Assembly (NCBI RefSeq): GCF_003268635.1
Contig: NZ_CP029639.1
Coordinates: 3,855,501 to 3,919,500 of the forward strand
DNA: 64,000 nt
DNA from: Paenibacillus sp. DCT19
GTDB lineage: Bacteria > Bacillota > Bacilli > Paenibacillales > Paenibacillaceae
Direction of reading: 5' to 3'
A program made the translations under genes and the position numbers. Positions within the stretch are counted from its first letter, which is position 1. Each line of letters begins with the position of its first letter. Shown in pieces: positions 9,185-19,710 of this stretch. Below the pieces are notes generated by a model. It was given only the letters and a program-made list of their open reading frames with translations. It did not search any database and was not told the origin of the DNA.

Positions 9185-10023
9185 GAGCTTACCTCCCTTA
9201 CAAGCTTCTCAGGTCGGAGAGGTGTCGCTTGGAGAAGCAGTCCCTTTTGTTTAAGAATCTCTGCAGTCTTAACCGTAAACGGTGGGTCGAGTCCTAACTG
9301 GCGGCAAATGGATTCCGACTCTACATTTCTCGATACATCCCCTTCAACCTCAGGTGTATAGAAGAACGCAACCGGGTCACCATCATAGACACAGCCTCCT
9401 TTGTCCATGGCAATAATCCGATCACATAACGTCGTTTCTTCCAGATGATGCGTAATCCAGATCACAGCAGTCCCTTGCTGGATAATATTCTCTACTATAC
9501 TTTCGATGCGTTCCCGCGCACCAGGATCGAGCATTGCCGTTGGCTCATCTAACACTAAGATATCCGGCTTAGCCGCAAGCGCCACGGCAATATTCAAGAG
9601 CTGCTTCTGTCCACCAGATAGCCGAGATATGGCTGCATCGGGCGACATCCGAAGTCCTACGGTATGTAAAGCTTCTTCTCTGCGTTTTTGCTTTTCTTCG
9701 GCAGATACGGAGAGTGAGGATAGCGCAAAATGAAACTCTTCTTCAATCGTATCTCCGAGTACCTGTGCATCGGGGTGCTGCAACACGCCACGAATCGTCA
9801 CATCTGGTTTAACCATTCTTGATCCACCGGAAAGAGGCGTAAAACCGATTAACAGCCCAGCAATTGTACTTTTACCACTTCCGTTGGCTCCTACGATGCT
9901 GATCCATTCTCCTTTATGAATATGCAATGATACGCCATCAACAGCTTTTTGAACTTTGTCAGGCGATAAAGCATAATAGACCCGGACGTTGTCCAGTGTA
10001 ATTAAAGATGTTACATCTTGCAT
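9181..10023 (-). CDS. ecfA1: ECF transporter ATP-binding subunit (EcfA1-like), 280 aa
   Basis: The start chosen is ATG at 10023 (MQDVTSLITL), with an AAGGA site ten bases upstream; the in-frame extension to 10092 would run into the BirA operator. Motifs: Walker A GANGSGKST, Q-loop GVLQHPDAQ, signature LSGGQKQL, Walker B LVLDEPTAML, switch HH. It is the first gene of the ecfA1-ecfA2-ecfT operon. The transcript starts at or near the BirA box shared with bioY, so the whole operon is predicted to be repressed by biotin. Confidence 0.92.
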   Translation of the reverse strand: MQDVTSLITLDNVRVYYALSPDKVQKAVDGVSLHIHKGEWISIVGANGSGKSTIAGLLIGFTPLSGGSRMVKPDVTIRGVLQHPDAQVLGDTIEEEFHFALSSLSVSAEEKQKRREEALHTVGLRMSPDAAISRLSGGQKQLLNIAVALAAKPDILVLDEPTAMLDPGARERIESIVENIIQQGTAVIWITHHLEETTLCDRIIAMDKGGCVYDGDPVAFFYTPEVEGDVSRNVESESICRQLGLDPPFTVKTAEILKQKGLLLQATPLRPEKLVREVSS

Positions 10024-10070
10024 TGAGATTTTGTCCTTCCCCTTTTGATTGTTTTGTGATACGATCCGAA

Positions 10071-10102
10071 TTGTTAACCACATCGTCATCATTGGTTAAC
10101 AA
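10071..10102. promoter_or_regulatory. BirA biotin-repressor operator
   Basis: TTGTTAACC, 14 bases, GGTTAACAA: a perfect 9-bp inverted repeat with exactly the spacing described for BirA sites in Bacillales. It lies between the divergent ecfA1 and bioY genes, 33 bp before the bioY start. BirA bound to biotinyl-AMP should repress both directions. Confidence 0.93.
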
Positions 10103-10135
10103 TAAGATTAGCAAAAATGAAGGGAATGTTCAAAC

Positions 10136-10726
10136 ATGAAATTATCTTTGCGCGGAATTGTTTTTAGTGCCCTTATGGCAGCCATACTCGTTTTGTTTGG
10201 TTATATTAGTATCCCCATCGGTTTCTCACCTGTACCCATTACGCTGCAAACTCTTGCAGTCATGCTGGCTGGAGGATTGCTCGGCCCACGTTATGGATTT
10301 CTGAGTATCGCCCTCGTCGTTGTATTAACCGCGATCGGTTTCCCACTGCTTCACGGCACGGGCGGTATGGCAGTTATTCTTGGTCCAACAGGCGGATATG
10401 TATGGATGTGGCCTTTCTCAGCAATGCTCATTGGTCTATTCCTTGCACGAATCAAGCTGAATGGATTCGTAGGTTACTTTCTTGCATTCCTTGTACTTGA
10501 ATTGTTCGGGTCATTATTGATCTACGCCTCAGGTGTGCCATGGCTCGCTTATCAATATAAAATGTCATTTACCGAAGCCATGATTCAAGGATTTTACCCC
10601 TACATTATCGGCGATCTAATCAAGGCTTTGTTTGCAGTTATCATCATTGCACCTGTGCGAATGGTCTTCCCTCCACAGCGCCTGACAGGGCAAACGAACT
10701 CATCCATTGTGAAAGTTGACGTATAA
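10136..10726 (+). CDS. bioY: Biotin transporter substrate-binding subunit BioY, 196 aa
   Basis: Six hydrophobic helices in about 185 residues, with the BioY pattern SALMAAILVLFGYISIPIG, VPITLQTLAVMLAG, and a glycine-rich FPLLHGTGG-x-LGPTGGY segment in the biotin-binding loop region. It is the S component of an ECF-type biotin importer. A BirA box lies in its promoter region and a dedicated ecfA1-ecfA2-ecfT set is divergent, so the four genes form one biotin-responsive uptake system. A hydrophilic tail follows the last helix. Confidence 0.93.
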   Translation: MKLSLRGIVFSALMAAILVLFGYISIPIGFSPVPITLQTLAVMLAGGLLGPRYGFLSIALVVVLTAIGFPLLHGTGGMAVILGPTGGYVWMWPFSAMLIGLFLARIKLNGFVGYFLAFLVLELFGSLLIYASGVPWLAYQYKMSFTEAMIQGFYPYIIGDLIKALFAVIIIAPVRMVFPPQRLTGQTNSSIVKVDV

Positions 10727-10796
10727 TTGCTCCGCATCTCTTTAACAGGTTCACTCGGAAGTTCGACGATATTGTCTATCTCCCGTCTATGTAACA

Positions 10797-10838
10797 AAGC
10801 CAAAGCTGCCCAAATATGCTGGACAGCTTTGGTTTACT
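10797..10838. terminator. Bidirectional terminator between bioY and the ABC-F gene
   Basis: CCAAAGCTG (10800-10808) pairs with CAGCTTTGG (10824-10832), extended by a CCA/TGG pair inside. GTTTACTT follows on the plus strand. It lies between convergent genes. Confidence 0.7.
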
Positions 10839-10858
10839 TCACATTTAACTGTGCTTCA

Positions 10859-12333
10859 TCACAAAACACACGATGACATGGTTATTTTTCGATGTTCTAT
10901 ATGCAGTTTCATATCTGCTGTATTTCTGATAAACGTTTGATCATGACTAACATATAGGATCGTTCCCTCATAGCCAGCTACAAATTGCTCCAAAGCCTCC
11001 AACGCTCGCGTATCCAGAAAGTTTGTCGGTTCATCTAACAGCAAAATGTTATATTGCCCTAGAAACAATCGACATAATTGAAGACGAATGGCTTCCCCAC
11101 CACTTAACGATCTAACCTCTTTATTCAGATCAGTGCCTGTAAATTGCATTGCATGCAGACAACTCCGCAGCTCCGCTTCATTATACTCAGAGCGTTTCAT
11201 CAAAAACTCCAGTACAGTTTCATCTCCTCTGAACCGATAACTCATTTGATCAAAATAGCCAATCTGTGCCTTGGGAGATAAAATAATCCCTGATTTAGCA
11301 TCTAGGATATGACGAAGCAACGTACTTTTCCCACATCCATTAGATCCAGTAATGGCTACCTTCTGTTTCAAAGGAATTTGAAAACTGACTTGATCCAGCA
11401 ATACATTATTTTGCACCTGAAGAGTTAAACGATCAGCCATAATCGGAAATTTGTTATGCAACTCTAGCGCTTTGGATTGTCGAAAATGAATAGGACGATG
11501 CTCCTGTACCGCCTTAACTTCATGAAGCTGTTCGATTCGCTGTTCTATGGCCTTAGCCGCCCGATGCGCAGCTTTCTGACTCGTTCCCTTTGACTTCGTT
11601 TCAAACATGCGATTCGCTTTAGCCTTCGTTTCTCGTTTGGAGACACTGCCTGCTTGCGTTATTTTCTCGGCCTTTTTCATCTTGTCCTGCGCAGCATGCA
11701 TAAGCCGTTTCTTCTCTTTTACGTACTGCTCGTGAGCTTGATTTTGTTGATCTTGTTCTAATTGCTGCTGTGCCTTGTAATCACTATAGTTGCCAGAATA
11801 CACCTTAACCGCACCATCATTCACTTCCCATATCGTCGTGACAAGCTCATCTAGAACAGATCGGTCATGACTGATAATTAACAGCGCACCATAGTAATAA
11901 CGCAATTCATTGAGCAAAAAAGTAATTCCATCCTGATCCAAATGTGTCGTCGGTTCATCGAACAAGAGCACTTCGTGATAGTTCGCAAACATGCCAGCTA
12001 GTTTCAGCCTCGTCTGCTCCCCTCCACTTAACCGTTCATGATGGACGGGAACGCCTAGTCTGCCCAACCATTCCCGTCCGTTGCCACATGCTCATCAGGA
12101 TGCGGAGCCTCCATTTGTTCAAAATAGGAATGATCCACATATCGTTTGATCCTACCAGCGCTCGGCTGAATTCGTCCCGCGATTAACTTCAATAGTGTAC
12201 TTTTCCCCTGACCATTTCCGCCCACAATTCCGATGCGATCCAATTGATGCACAGCCAAACGCTCAATGTTCAATATCTCTTTATCTAAAAAGGTCATTTT
12301 AACCTGTTCAAGTTCGTAACAACATTTTTCCAT
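10859..12333 (-). CDS. ABC-F antibiotic-resistance type ribosome-protection ATPase, frame broken near 12073-12075
   Basis: The start is ATG at 12333, after GGAGG. Cassette 1 has Walker A GGNGQGKSTL. The frame stops at 12055 just before the first signature; the rest (LSGGEQTRLKLAG, LLFDEPTTHLD, a long charged linker rich in K, E and Q, Walker A GSNGCGKSTL, LSGGEAIRLQL, LLLDEPTNFLD) lies one frame over. Adding one base near the CCC at 12073-12075 gives 491 residues. Two cassettes, no membrane domain and a long basic linker are typical of the Vga/Msr/Lsa/VmlR branch, which displaces ribosome-bound antibiotics. The elaborate attenuator leader supports that assignment over a housekeeping ABC-F. 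The drug class is not predictable from sequence alone. Confidence 0.85.
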
Positions 12334-12362
12334 ATTCGCTACCTCCGAAATTTTTAATGATT

Positions 12363-12411
12363 TCGTATCGATAGCGTTAATCGATACGAGCAAGTCATAC
12401 CCGCTCGTATC
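12363..12411 (-). promoter_or_regulatory. Alternative-pairing hairpin region before the ABC-F ribosome site
   Basis: Three segments in transcript order: GATACGAGC (12411-12403), GCTCGTATCGAT (12391-12380), ATCGATACGA (12372-12363). Segment 2 can pair with 1 or with 3, the layout of translational attenuators of Erm/Msr type. The ABC-F ribosome site follows about 15 bases after segment 3. Confidence 0.7.
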
Positions 12412-12433
12412 AATAGAAAAGTAACATGGACAT
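12410..12433 (-). CDS. Leader peptide MSMLLFY upstream of the ABC-F gene
   Basis: A 7-codon ORF (ATG TCC ATG TTA CTT TTC TAT TGA) preceded by a very strong AAGGAGG site (12442-12448) with eight-base spacing. Its last codons overlap segment 1 of the alternative-pairing region. A ribosome stalled here by a drug would free the downstream pairing, as in known leader-peptide attenuators. Functional assignment is inference from layout. Confidence 0.7.
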   Translation of the reverse strand: MSMLLFY

Positions 12434-12460
12434 ACGTTGAACCTCCTTATCCAACCAGAC

Positions 12461-12550
12461 TCAAGAATCCATCAATTCAAAGTTAAAAACAAAAAAATCA
12501 CAGGCTACGGCCTGTGATTCAGTATAAACAGGAATACATGATTTGCGCAT
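12461..12550 (-). CDS. Second upstream ORF (29 codons) overlapping the attenuator terminator
   Basis: ATG at 12550 with a modest AGGTAGG site; it begins MRKSCIPVYTES and is translated straight through the terminator hairpin. In Listeria and Bacillus ABC-F leaders, translation or stalling on such an upstream ORF blocks terminator formation. That this one does so is inference. Confidence 0.5.
   Translation of the reverse strand: MRKSCIPVYTESQAVACDFFVFNFELMDS
12489..12518 (-). terminator. Transcription attenuator in the ABC-F leader
   Basis: Minus-strand ATCACAGGC, CGTA loop, GCCTGTGAT, then seven Ts: a textbook intrinsic terminator about 150 nt before the gene start. Just upstream in the transcript AAACAGGA (12596-12589 in minus order) can pair with TCCTGTTT (12533-12526), giving a possible competing structure. 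Confidence 0.85.
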
Positions 12551-12741
12551 AGAGCCTACCTGAGAATTGTCAAAAATGGACAGACTGCTCCTGTTTACTC
12601 TGAACGTTACAGAGCCTTTGAACGTATGAAGTTAACGGTTCAAAGTCAGGAAACGCAATCTCATCGCATGTGTCATCATCAACAATTCTCCTTCCGTGTT
12701 AGGGCGTGTCTCAGAACTCGCACTACAAATTAACTAGCTCA

Positions 12742-12770
12742 ATTATAATTTCCCAACCCTTGAAAGTCAA
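12742..12770 (-). promoter_or_regulatory. SigmaA promoter of the ABC-F leader transcript
   Basis: On the minus strand TTGACT (-35), 17 bases, TATAAT (-10). The transcript would start near 12735, giving a leader of about 400 nt. Confidence 0.8.
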
Positions 12771-12898
12771 AAGCCGCACCCCATCAAGCAAGATTTATAC
12801 GCTCAATGTAGGCACGGCTATAAGAATAATAATGTAGATCAAACATTTTAGATTAAGCAATCTATGAACGTACCCTAGTACACTCTTCTTTCTCTAAG

Positions 12899-14791
<1,893 letters not shown>

Positions 14792-14880
14792 GACTGCACC
14801 CCCATATTTTCTGAACCCACACTACCTATTGCATTGGTGCAAAGTTCTCTTACAGGCCTCCTACCGATTTTTTTGCACGC

Positions 14881-14966
14881 AAAAAACCTAAGCCTTGAGG
14901 AAGGGGACACATACATCCCTGCCTTCTCATGACTTAGGTTTTGCCTGCATAACCAGTAACAATCCC
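14881..14966 (-). promoter_or_regulatory. LicT RAT antiterminator and leader terminator of bglP
   Basis: RAT at 14937-14966 reads on the minus strand GGGATTGTTACTGGTTATGC then AGGCAAAACC, close to the LicT/SacY consensus. Its last bases overlap the left arm AACCTAAG of a terminator whose right arm CTTAGGTT (14885-14892) is followed by six Ts. LicT binding to the RAT should prevent termination. Confidence 0.92.
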
Positions 14967-14997
14967 AGTTAAATCGTATTCATTTCCTGTTAATATC

Positions 14998-15027
14998 ATA
15001 ATATAATAATTTAACCAAATATGTCAA
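14998..15027 (-). promoter_or_regulatory. Promoter of bglP
   Basis: TTGACA at 15027-15022 on the minus strand with TATATT 16 bases on (or TATTAT at 18). It sits just upstream of the RAT leader. Confidence 0.7.
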
Positions 15028-15081
15028 CTATTATTATTCACATTTATTTGCGTTAGATTAGGTAATGTTGCTTCCCGTTCT

Positions 15082-15911
15082 TCAGCGATTAACCACCCGC
15101 TCAATATGCACGGTTAGATATAATTTTTCCTCATTGGTAAGCTGATGATTGTATTCCTTGTTCACGAACATCTCAATTTTCTCTGTACAAGCTGCAGCCT
15201 CGGGATGTTTCACCTTGATCATGTCATAAATATGGTCGTAGTTATTATCATAATGAGTACCGCTCAGAACCCTTTGGGAGAAAAATTTCAGATGTGTAAT
15301 GAATCTAAAATAGCTGAGTGACTCTTCATCGAATTCCATTTTGAAATGGTATTTGGCAATATTAATAATCTGCTGAATAAACTTTGTAATGTTCATTGTG
15401 GTGATCACTTCTTCGTTCATCTCCGCATTCACAATATGAAGCGCAATGAAGGCTGCTTCATCTGGCGGAAGATCGAGATTCATCTTGGTTTTGATATTTT
15501 CTAACGTCCTTAAACCTAAGCTGAACTCTGCTTTATACAGTTGTTTGATTTCCCACATCAGAGCATTTTTAATCTCTACTCCTTCGCGATAACGTTCAAT
15601 CGCAAAATTGATATGGTCGGTTAGAGATACATAAATATTTTCATTCAAATTTCTGTTTAAATGATCTCTAGCGTAAGTAATAATTTCTTCAACAATCTCG
15701 ATAAGCTCCAATGGCACTTCACGAAGCAGCATTTTAAAATTATCCGATGTTTGTTTGTTTTTAGTGCAAATACTTTCTGAATACGGGTCTCGTCTACTAT
15801 ATCTCCCGGTTTCTTCTTGAAGGCAATCCCACGTCCCATCACCACAAGCTCTGCTCCATCGGCTTGATATATGCTGATCACGTTATTATTGATAACCTTA
15901 GCTATTTTCAC
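15082..15911 (-). CDS. licT: LicT/BglG-family transcriptional antiterminator, frame broken at 15758-15762
   Basis: The start is GTG at 15911, giving MKIAKVINNNVIS, six bases after GGGGGGA; an ATG farther up would lie inside the leader terminator. Residues 1-56 form the RNA-binding CAT domain. The frame breaks in an A5 run (TTTTT 15758-15762); one added base restores NKQTSDNFKMLLREVP and a 276-residue protein, the normal size. Two PRD domains follow with their four regulatory histidines (TDHINFAI, AFIALHIVN, HLKFFSQR, LTVHIERV). These are phosphorylated by EII BglP (negative) and HPr (positive). LicT acts on three RAT sites in this window, including one in its own leader. Confidence 0.92.
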
Positions 15912-15965
15912 TTCAATCCCCCCGTCACGTTCCACGCGTATCTGTAATTTATCATTTTTGGGCAC

Positions 15966-16057
15966 AAAAAAAACCCGAAGCAACACAAAATAAACAAGAC
16001 ATCATGTCTTCTTTTTTTGGTGCTCAGGTTTTGCCTACTTCGTGTAGTAACAATCCC
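15966..16057 (-). promoter_or_regulatory. LicT RAT and leader terminator upstream of licT
   Basis: RAT at 16027-16057: GGGATTGTTACTACACGAAG then TAGGCAAAACC on the minus strand. The terminator is AACCTGAGCAC paired with GTTGCTTCGGGTT, then eight Ts. A small AAGACAT/ATGTCTT hairpin lies in its loop. licT is thus predicted to be autoregulated by antitermination. Confidence 0.9.
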
Positions 16058-16078
16058 ATAAACGATATATTTGCGTCA

Positions 16079-16108
16079 AGTATAGCGCGAAACATGTCCA
16101 TATGTCAA
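16079..16108 (-). promoter_or_regulatory. Promoter of licT
   Basis: TTGACA (16108-16103), 18 bases, TATACT (16084-16079) on the minus strand. The -35 lies inside the cre site described separately. Confidence 0.8.
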
Positions 16109-16116
16109 CGCTTTCA
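16103..16116. promoter_or_regulatory. Catabolite-responsive element (cre) on the licT promoter
   Basis: Minus strand TGAAAGCGTTGACA matches TGWAANCGNTNWCA at every defined position and overlaps the -35 hexamer. CcpA/HPr-Ser-P would block licT transcription when glucose is present. Confidence 0.85.
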
Positions 16117-16125
16117 ATGAGGGAA

Positions 16126-16162
16126 CAATCGGAAGTTCCAGCATTTCTGGTTCTTCCGATTG
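16126..16162. terminator. Terminator after bglH
   Basis: CAATCGGAAG (16126-16135) pairs perfectly with CTTCCGATTG (16153-16162), 13 bp after the corrected bglH stop. The T-tract is weak. Confidence 0.7.
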
Positions 16163-16175
16163 CTTAGCTTAGGTA

Positions 16176-17635
<1,460 letters not shown>

Positions 17636-17686
17636 TTATGTAATTCATCATCCACTACGATTCTGAAATCTAGGATAAATAAATAG

Positions 17687-17765
17687 AAAAAACCCGAACC
17701 AGCCTGGTCACACGTTGACGTGTAAACAAGCCAGCTCAGGTTATGCCCGTATCGGTAACATTCCC
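17687..17765 (-). promoter_or_regulatory. Diverged LicT-type RAT and leader terminator of bglH
   Basis: RAT at 17738-17765 reads GGGAATGTTACCGATACGGG then CATAACC on the minus strand. It keeps the overall form but differs at several positions from the other two. The terminator is AACCTGAGCTGGCTTG paired with CAGGCTGGTTCGGGTT, then six Ts. Confidence 0.8.
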
Positions 17766-17792
17766 AGATCACAATTATGCGGATTGGATAAA

Positions 17793-17821
17793 ACTTTAGC
17801 AAGGAATAGAGGAAATGTCAA
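17793..17821 (-). promoter_or_regulatory. Promoter of bglH, with possible cre upstream
   Basis: TTGACA (17821-17816), 17 bases, TAAAGT (17798-17793) on the minus strand. About 36 bp upstream, 17857-17870 matches the cre consensus with one mismatch (TGAAGCCGCTCTCA). Confidence 0.7.
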
Positions 17822-17886
17822 TTTTATTGTAGATTCTTTTTGAAAAATAGTAATAATGAGAGCGGCTTCACACCATGAGTTGCGGC

Positions 17887-18657
17887 TTAACGTGAGGTGT
17901 AACCAGCATCAGCATGTATCGTCGTGCCTGTAACATAAGAAGATGCATCCGATGCCAACCAGAGGCTCGCTTGAGCAATTTCATCAGGTTGTCCAAAACG
18001 ATTGAGCAAGCTAAGCTGAGGAGCGTATTCCTCTGCAGTAAAGCCGAATTGATCCAATGCCCCACGAAGCATCGGTGTATCAATCGCACCAGGTGCTACG
18101 GTATTTACGCGAATGTTGTGTGGTCCATTTTCCATTGCGGCTACCTTCGTCATGCCTACAACTCCATGTTTGGCAGCGACATAAGCAATGTTATTAGGTT
18201 GAGGACGGAATCCGCTCACGGAAGAGATATTAATAATTGAGCCACCATGTCCTTGTTTCAACATTTGCTGCAATTCATACTTCATACACAGAGCAGTTCC
18301 TGTTAGATCGACGGACATCAAACGATGCCAGTACGCTTCGTCAAACTCTGCGGCTGGTTTATCATCTGGTGTAAGTGCCGCATTGTTGACAGCTACATCG
18401 AGTTTACCATAAGTATCAACAGCGAACTTCACCATCGCCTGCACTTCTTCGGATTTAGAAATATCAACTTTGTAAAAAGCAGATTCGCCACCAGACGCTT
18501 GAATCGCTTCAGCTACGGCACGTCCCTTTTCTTCGTTGAAATCAGCTACAATCACTTTAGCTTTGGCCTCTGCGAATAGCTTCGCTGTTGCCTCGCCCAT
18601 GCCCATTGCTGCTCCTGTTACAATGGCTACTTTACCTTCTAGTACCGGAAATGTCAT
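17887..18657 (-). CDS. Short-chain dehydrogenase/reductase, 256 aa
   Basis: The start is ATG at 18657 (MTFPVLEGKVAIVTG), eight bases after GGAGG; the longer in-frame start has no ribosome site. Classical SDR motifs are all present: the TGAAMGMG cofactor loop (TGxxxGxG), NNAA, the catalytic Ser in INISSVSG, YVAAK (YxxxK) and NTVAPGAIDTPM. ADFNEE after the second strand suggests NAD rather than NADP. It is the size of 3-oxoacyl-reductase or glucose-dehydrogenase-like SDRs; the substrate is unknown. It is divergent from a TetR regulator across an inverted repeat, so it is probably that regulator's target. Confidence 0.9.
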   Translation of the reverse strand: MTFPVLEGKVAIVTGAAMGMGEATAKLFAEAKAKVIVADFNEEKGRAVAEAIQASGGESAFYKVDISKSEEVQAMVKFAVDTYGKLDVAVNNAALTPDDKPAAEFDEAYWHRLMSVDLTGTALCMKYELQQMLKQGHGGSIINISSVSGFRPQPNNIAYVAAKHGVVGMTKVAAMENGPHNIRVNTVAPGAIDTPMLRGALDQFGFTAEEYAPQLSLLNRFGQPDEIAQASLWLASDASSYVTGTTIHADAGYTSR

Positions 18658-18758
18658 AAGGAATACCTCCAACTTTTTATAAAATTTAAACCATCTCAAT
18701 TCCCAATATATAAACTATTTCAATCGTCATCAATCCGTAATCCACCGGCATTTGTACG

Positions 18759-18791
18759 TTACTGTACATATGAGAATGATTTGTACAGTAA
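18759..18791. promoter_or_regulatory. Probable operator of the TetR regulator
   Basis: TTACTGTACA, 13 bases, TGTACAGTAA: a perfect 10-bp inverted repeat midway between the divergent SDR and TetR genes. The left arm also overlaps a smaller TGTAC/GTACA repeat (18753-18768). Confidence 0.75.
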
Positions 18792-18841
18792 GTTGCAGGA
18801 ATATCGGTATTCGACCATACTGGACTTGAGGTGAACATACG

Positions 18842-19441
18842 ATGACTGATTCTGTAGACAAGCGTATTCTGCGATCCAAAACTGCATTGAAAGAAACGTT
18901 TGTGCATTTGTTATTCCAAAAGCCGTTTCAACAACTATCGATATCGGAAATTGTGCGACAAGCTAACTATAACCGAGGAACGTTTTACGCTCATTATGCC
19001 ACCAAGGATGAACTGTTACATGAAGTCATTCAGGATGTATTGGATGAGTTTATTAGACAAATCCAGTATCCATACCAGTCGATTAGCAAAGTAAATCTGA
19101 AAGAAATGCGTACAGATGATATTACGTTATTTACATACTTAAAAGAGCATGCGGCTCTTTATAAATTACTGTTAAGTGACCATGTACAAGTTGATTTTAG
19201 ATACCAAATCGCGCGAGCTATAGAGAATCTATTTCTATCGGAGTATGAGTACGAACTGGAGGAAGGAACATTAATTGATCCTAAGTGGCTGTACATCTAT
19301 CGTGCACATGGTGTCGCAGGTCTATTGATTCGCTGGATTGAAGAAGAATTCCCCACATCACCGCAGTACATGAGCACACAGATTGTGGAGCTGATGCTGT
19401 TGTCCACTGAAGTTTTTCATGTGAAACGAGATAGATCCTAA
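18842..19441 (+). CDS. TetR/AcrR-family transcriptional regulator, 199 aa
   Basis: The N-terminal helix-turn-helix covers about residues 8-55: RILRSKTALKETFVHLLF, LSISEIVRQANYNRGTFYAH and YATKDELLHEV, the standard TetR arrangement (pattern of DhaS/FatR-type regulators). The C-terminal part is a helical ligand domain with no assignable ligand. The start has AGGTGA seven bases upstream. It is expected to repress itself and the divergent SDR through the inverted repeat between them. Confidence 0.9.
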   Translation: MTDSVDKRILRSKTALKETFVHLLFQKPFQQLSISEIVRQANYNRGTFYAHYATKDELLHEVIQDVLDEFIRQIQYPYQSISKVNLKEMRTDDITLFTYLKEHAALYKLLLSDHVQVDFRYQIARAIENLFLSEYEYELEEGTLIDPKWLYIYRAHGVAGLLIRWIEEEFPTSPQYMSTQIVELMLLSTEVFHVKRDRS

Positions 19442-19710
19442 GCGTTCTTCATAACGCATACTTACTCCTATTTACAAATATGGCGACTATACCACTAATT
19501 TCTACATGAATTTTAACCCAATTATAAGGGTACTTTCATTTTGACAAACATGGTATATTTCAATTCAGAAAACGCTTTCAACCCTTAATTTGGAGGTGGT
19601 TCCTTTTTTGGACATTAAGTAATATGTTACTTCTTGAACCCATATACACCGTATTTCGTTGGTTCATTCAGTAGTACGCACTCATTTTCTAGAAAAGGAG
19701 ATTATGATTA
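19442..19710 (+). promoter_or_regulatory. Cellulase upstream region with a cre-like site
   Basis: A 269-bp region without a gene. AGAAAACGCTTTCA at 19567-19580 differs from the cre consensus only at the first base, so CcpA control of the cellulase is likely. A TTGACA at about 19541 and an AT-rich stretch follow, but the hexamers are not properly spaced, so I do not claim a promoter position. An AAAGGAG site lies just before the ATG. Confidence 0.6.

Noticed and set aside
19541-19562. TTGACA with nearby TATATT as the cellulase promoter
   Set aside because: The hexamers are only seven bases apart, too close for a SigmaA promoter.
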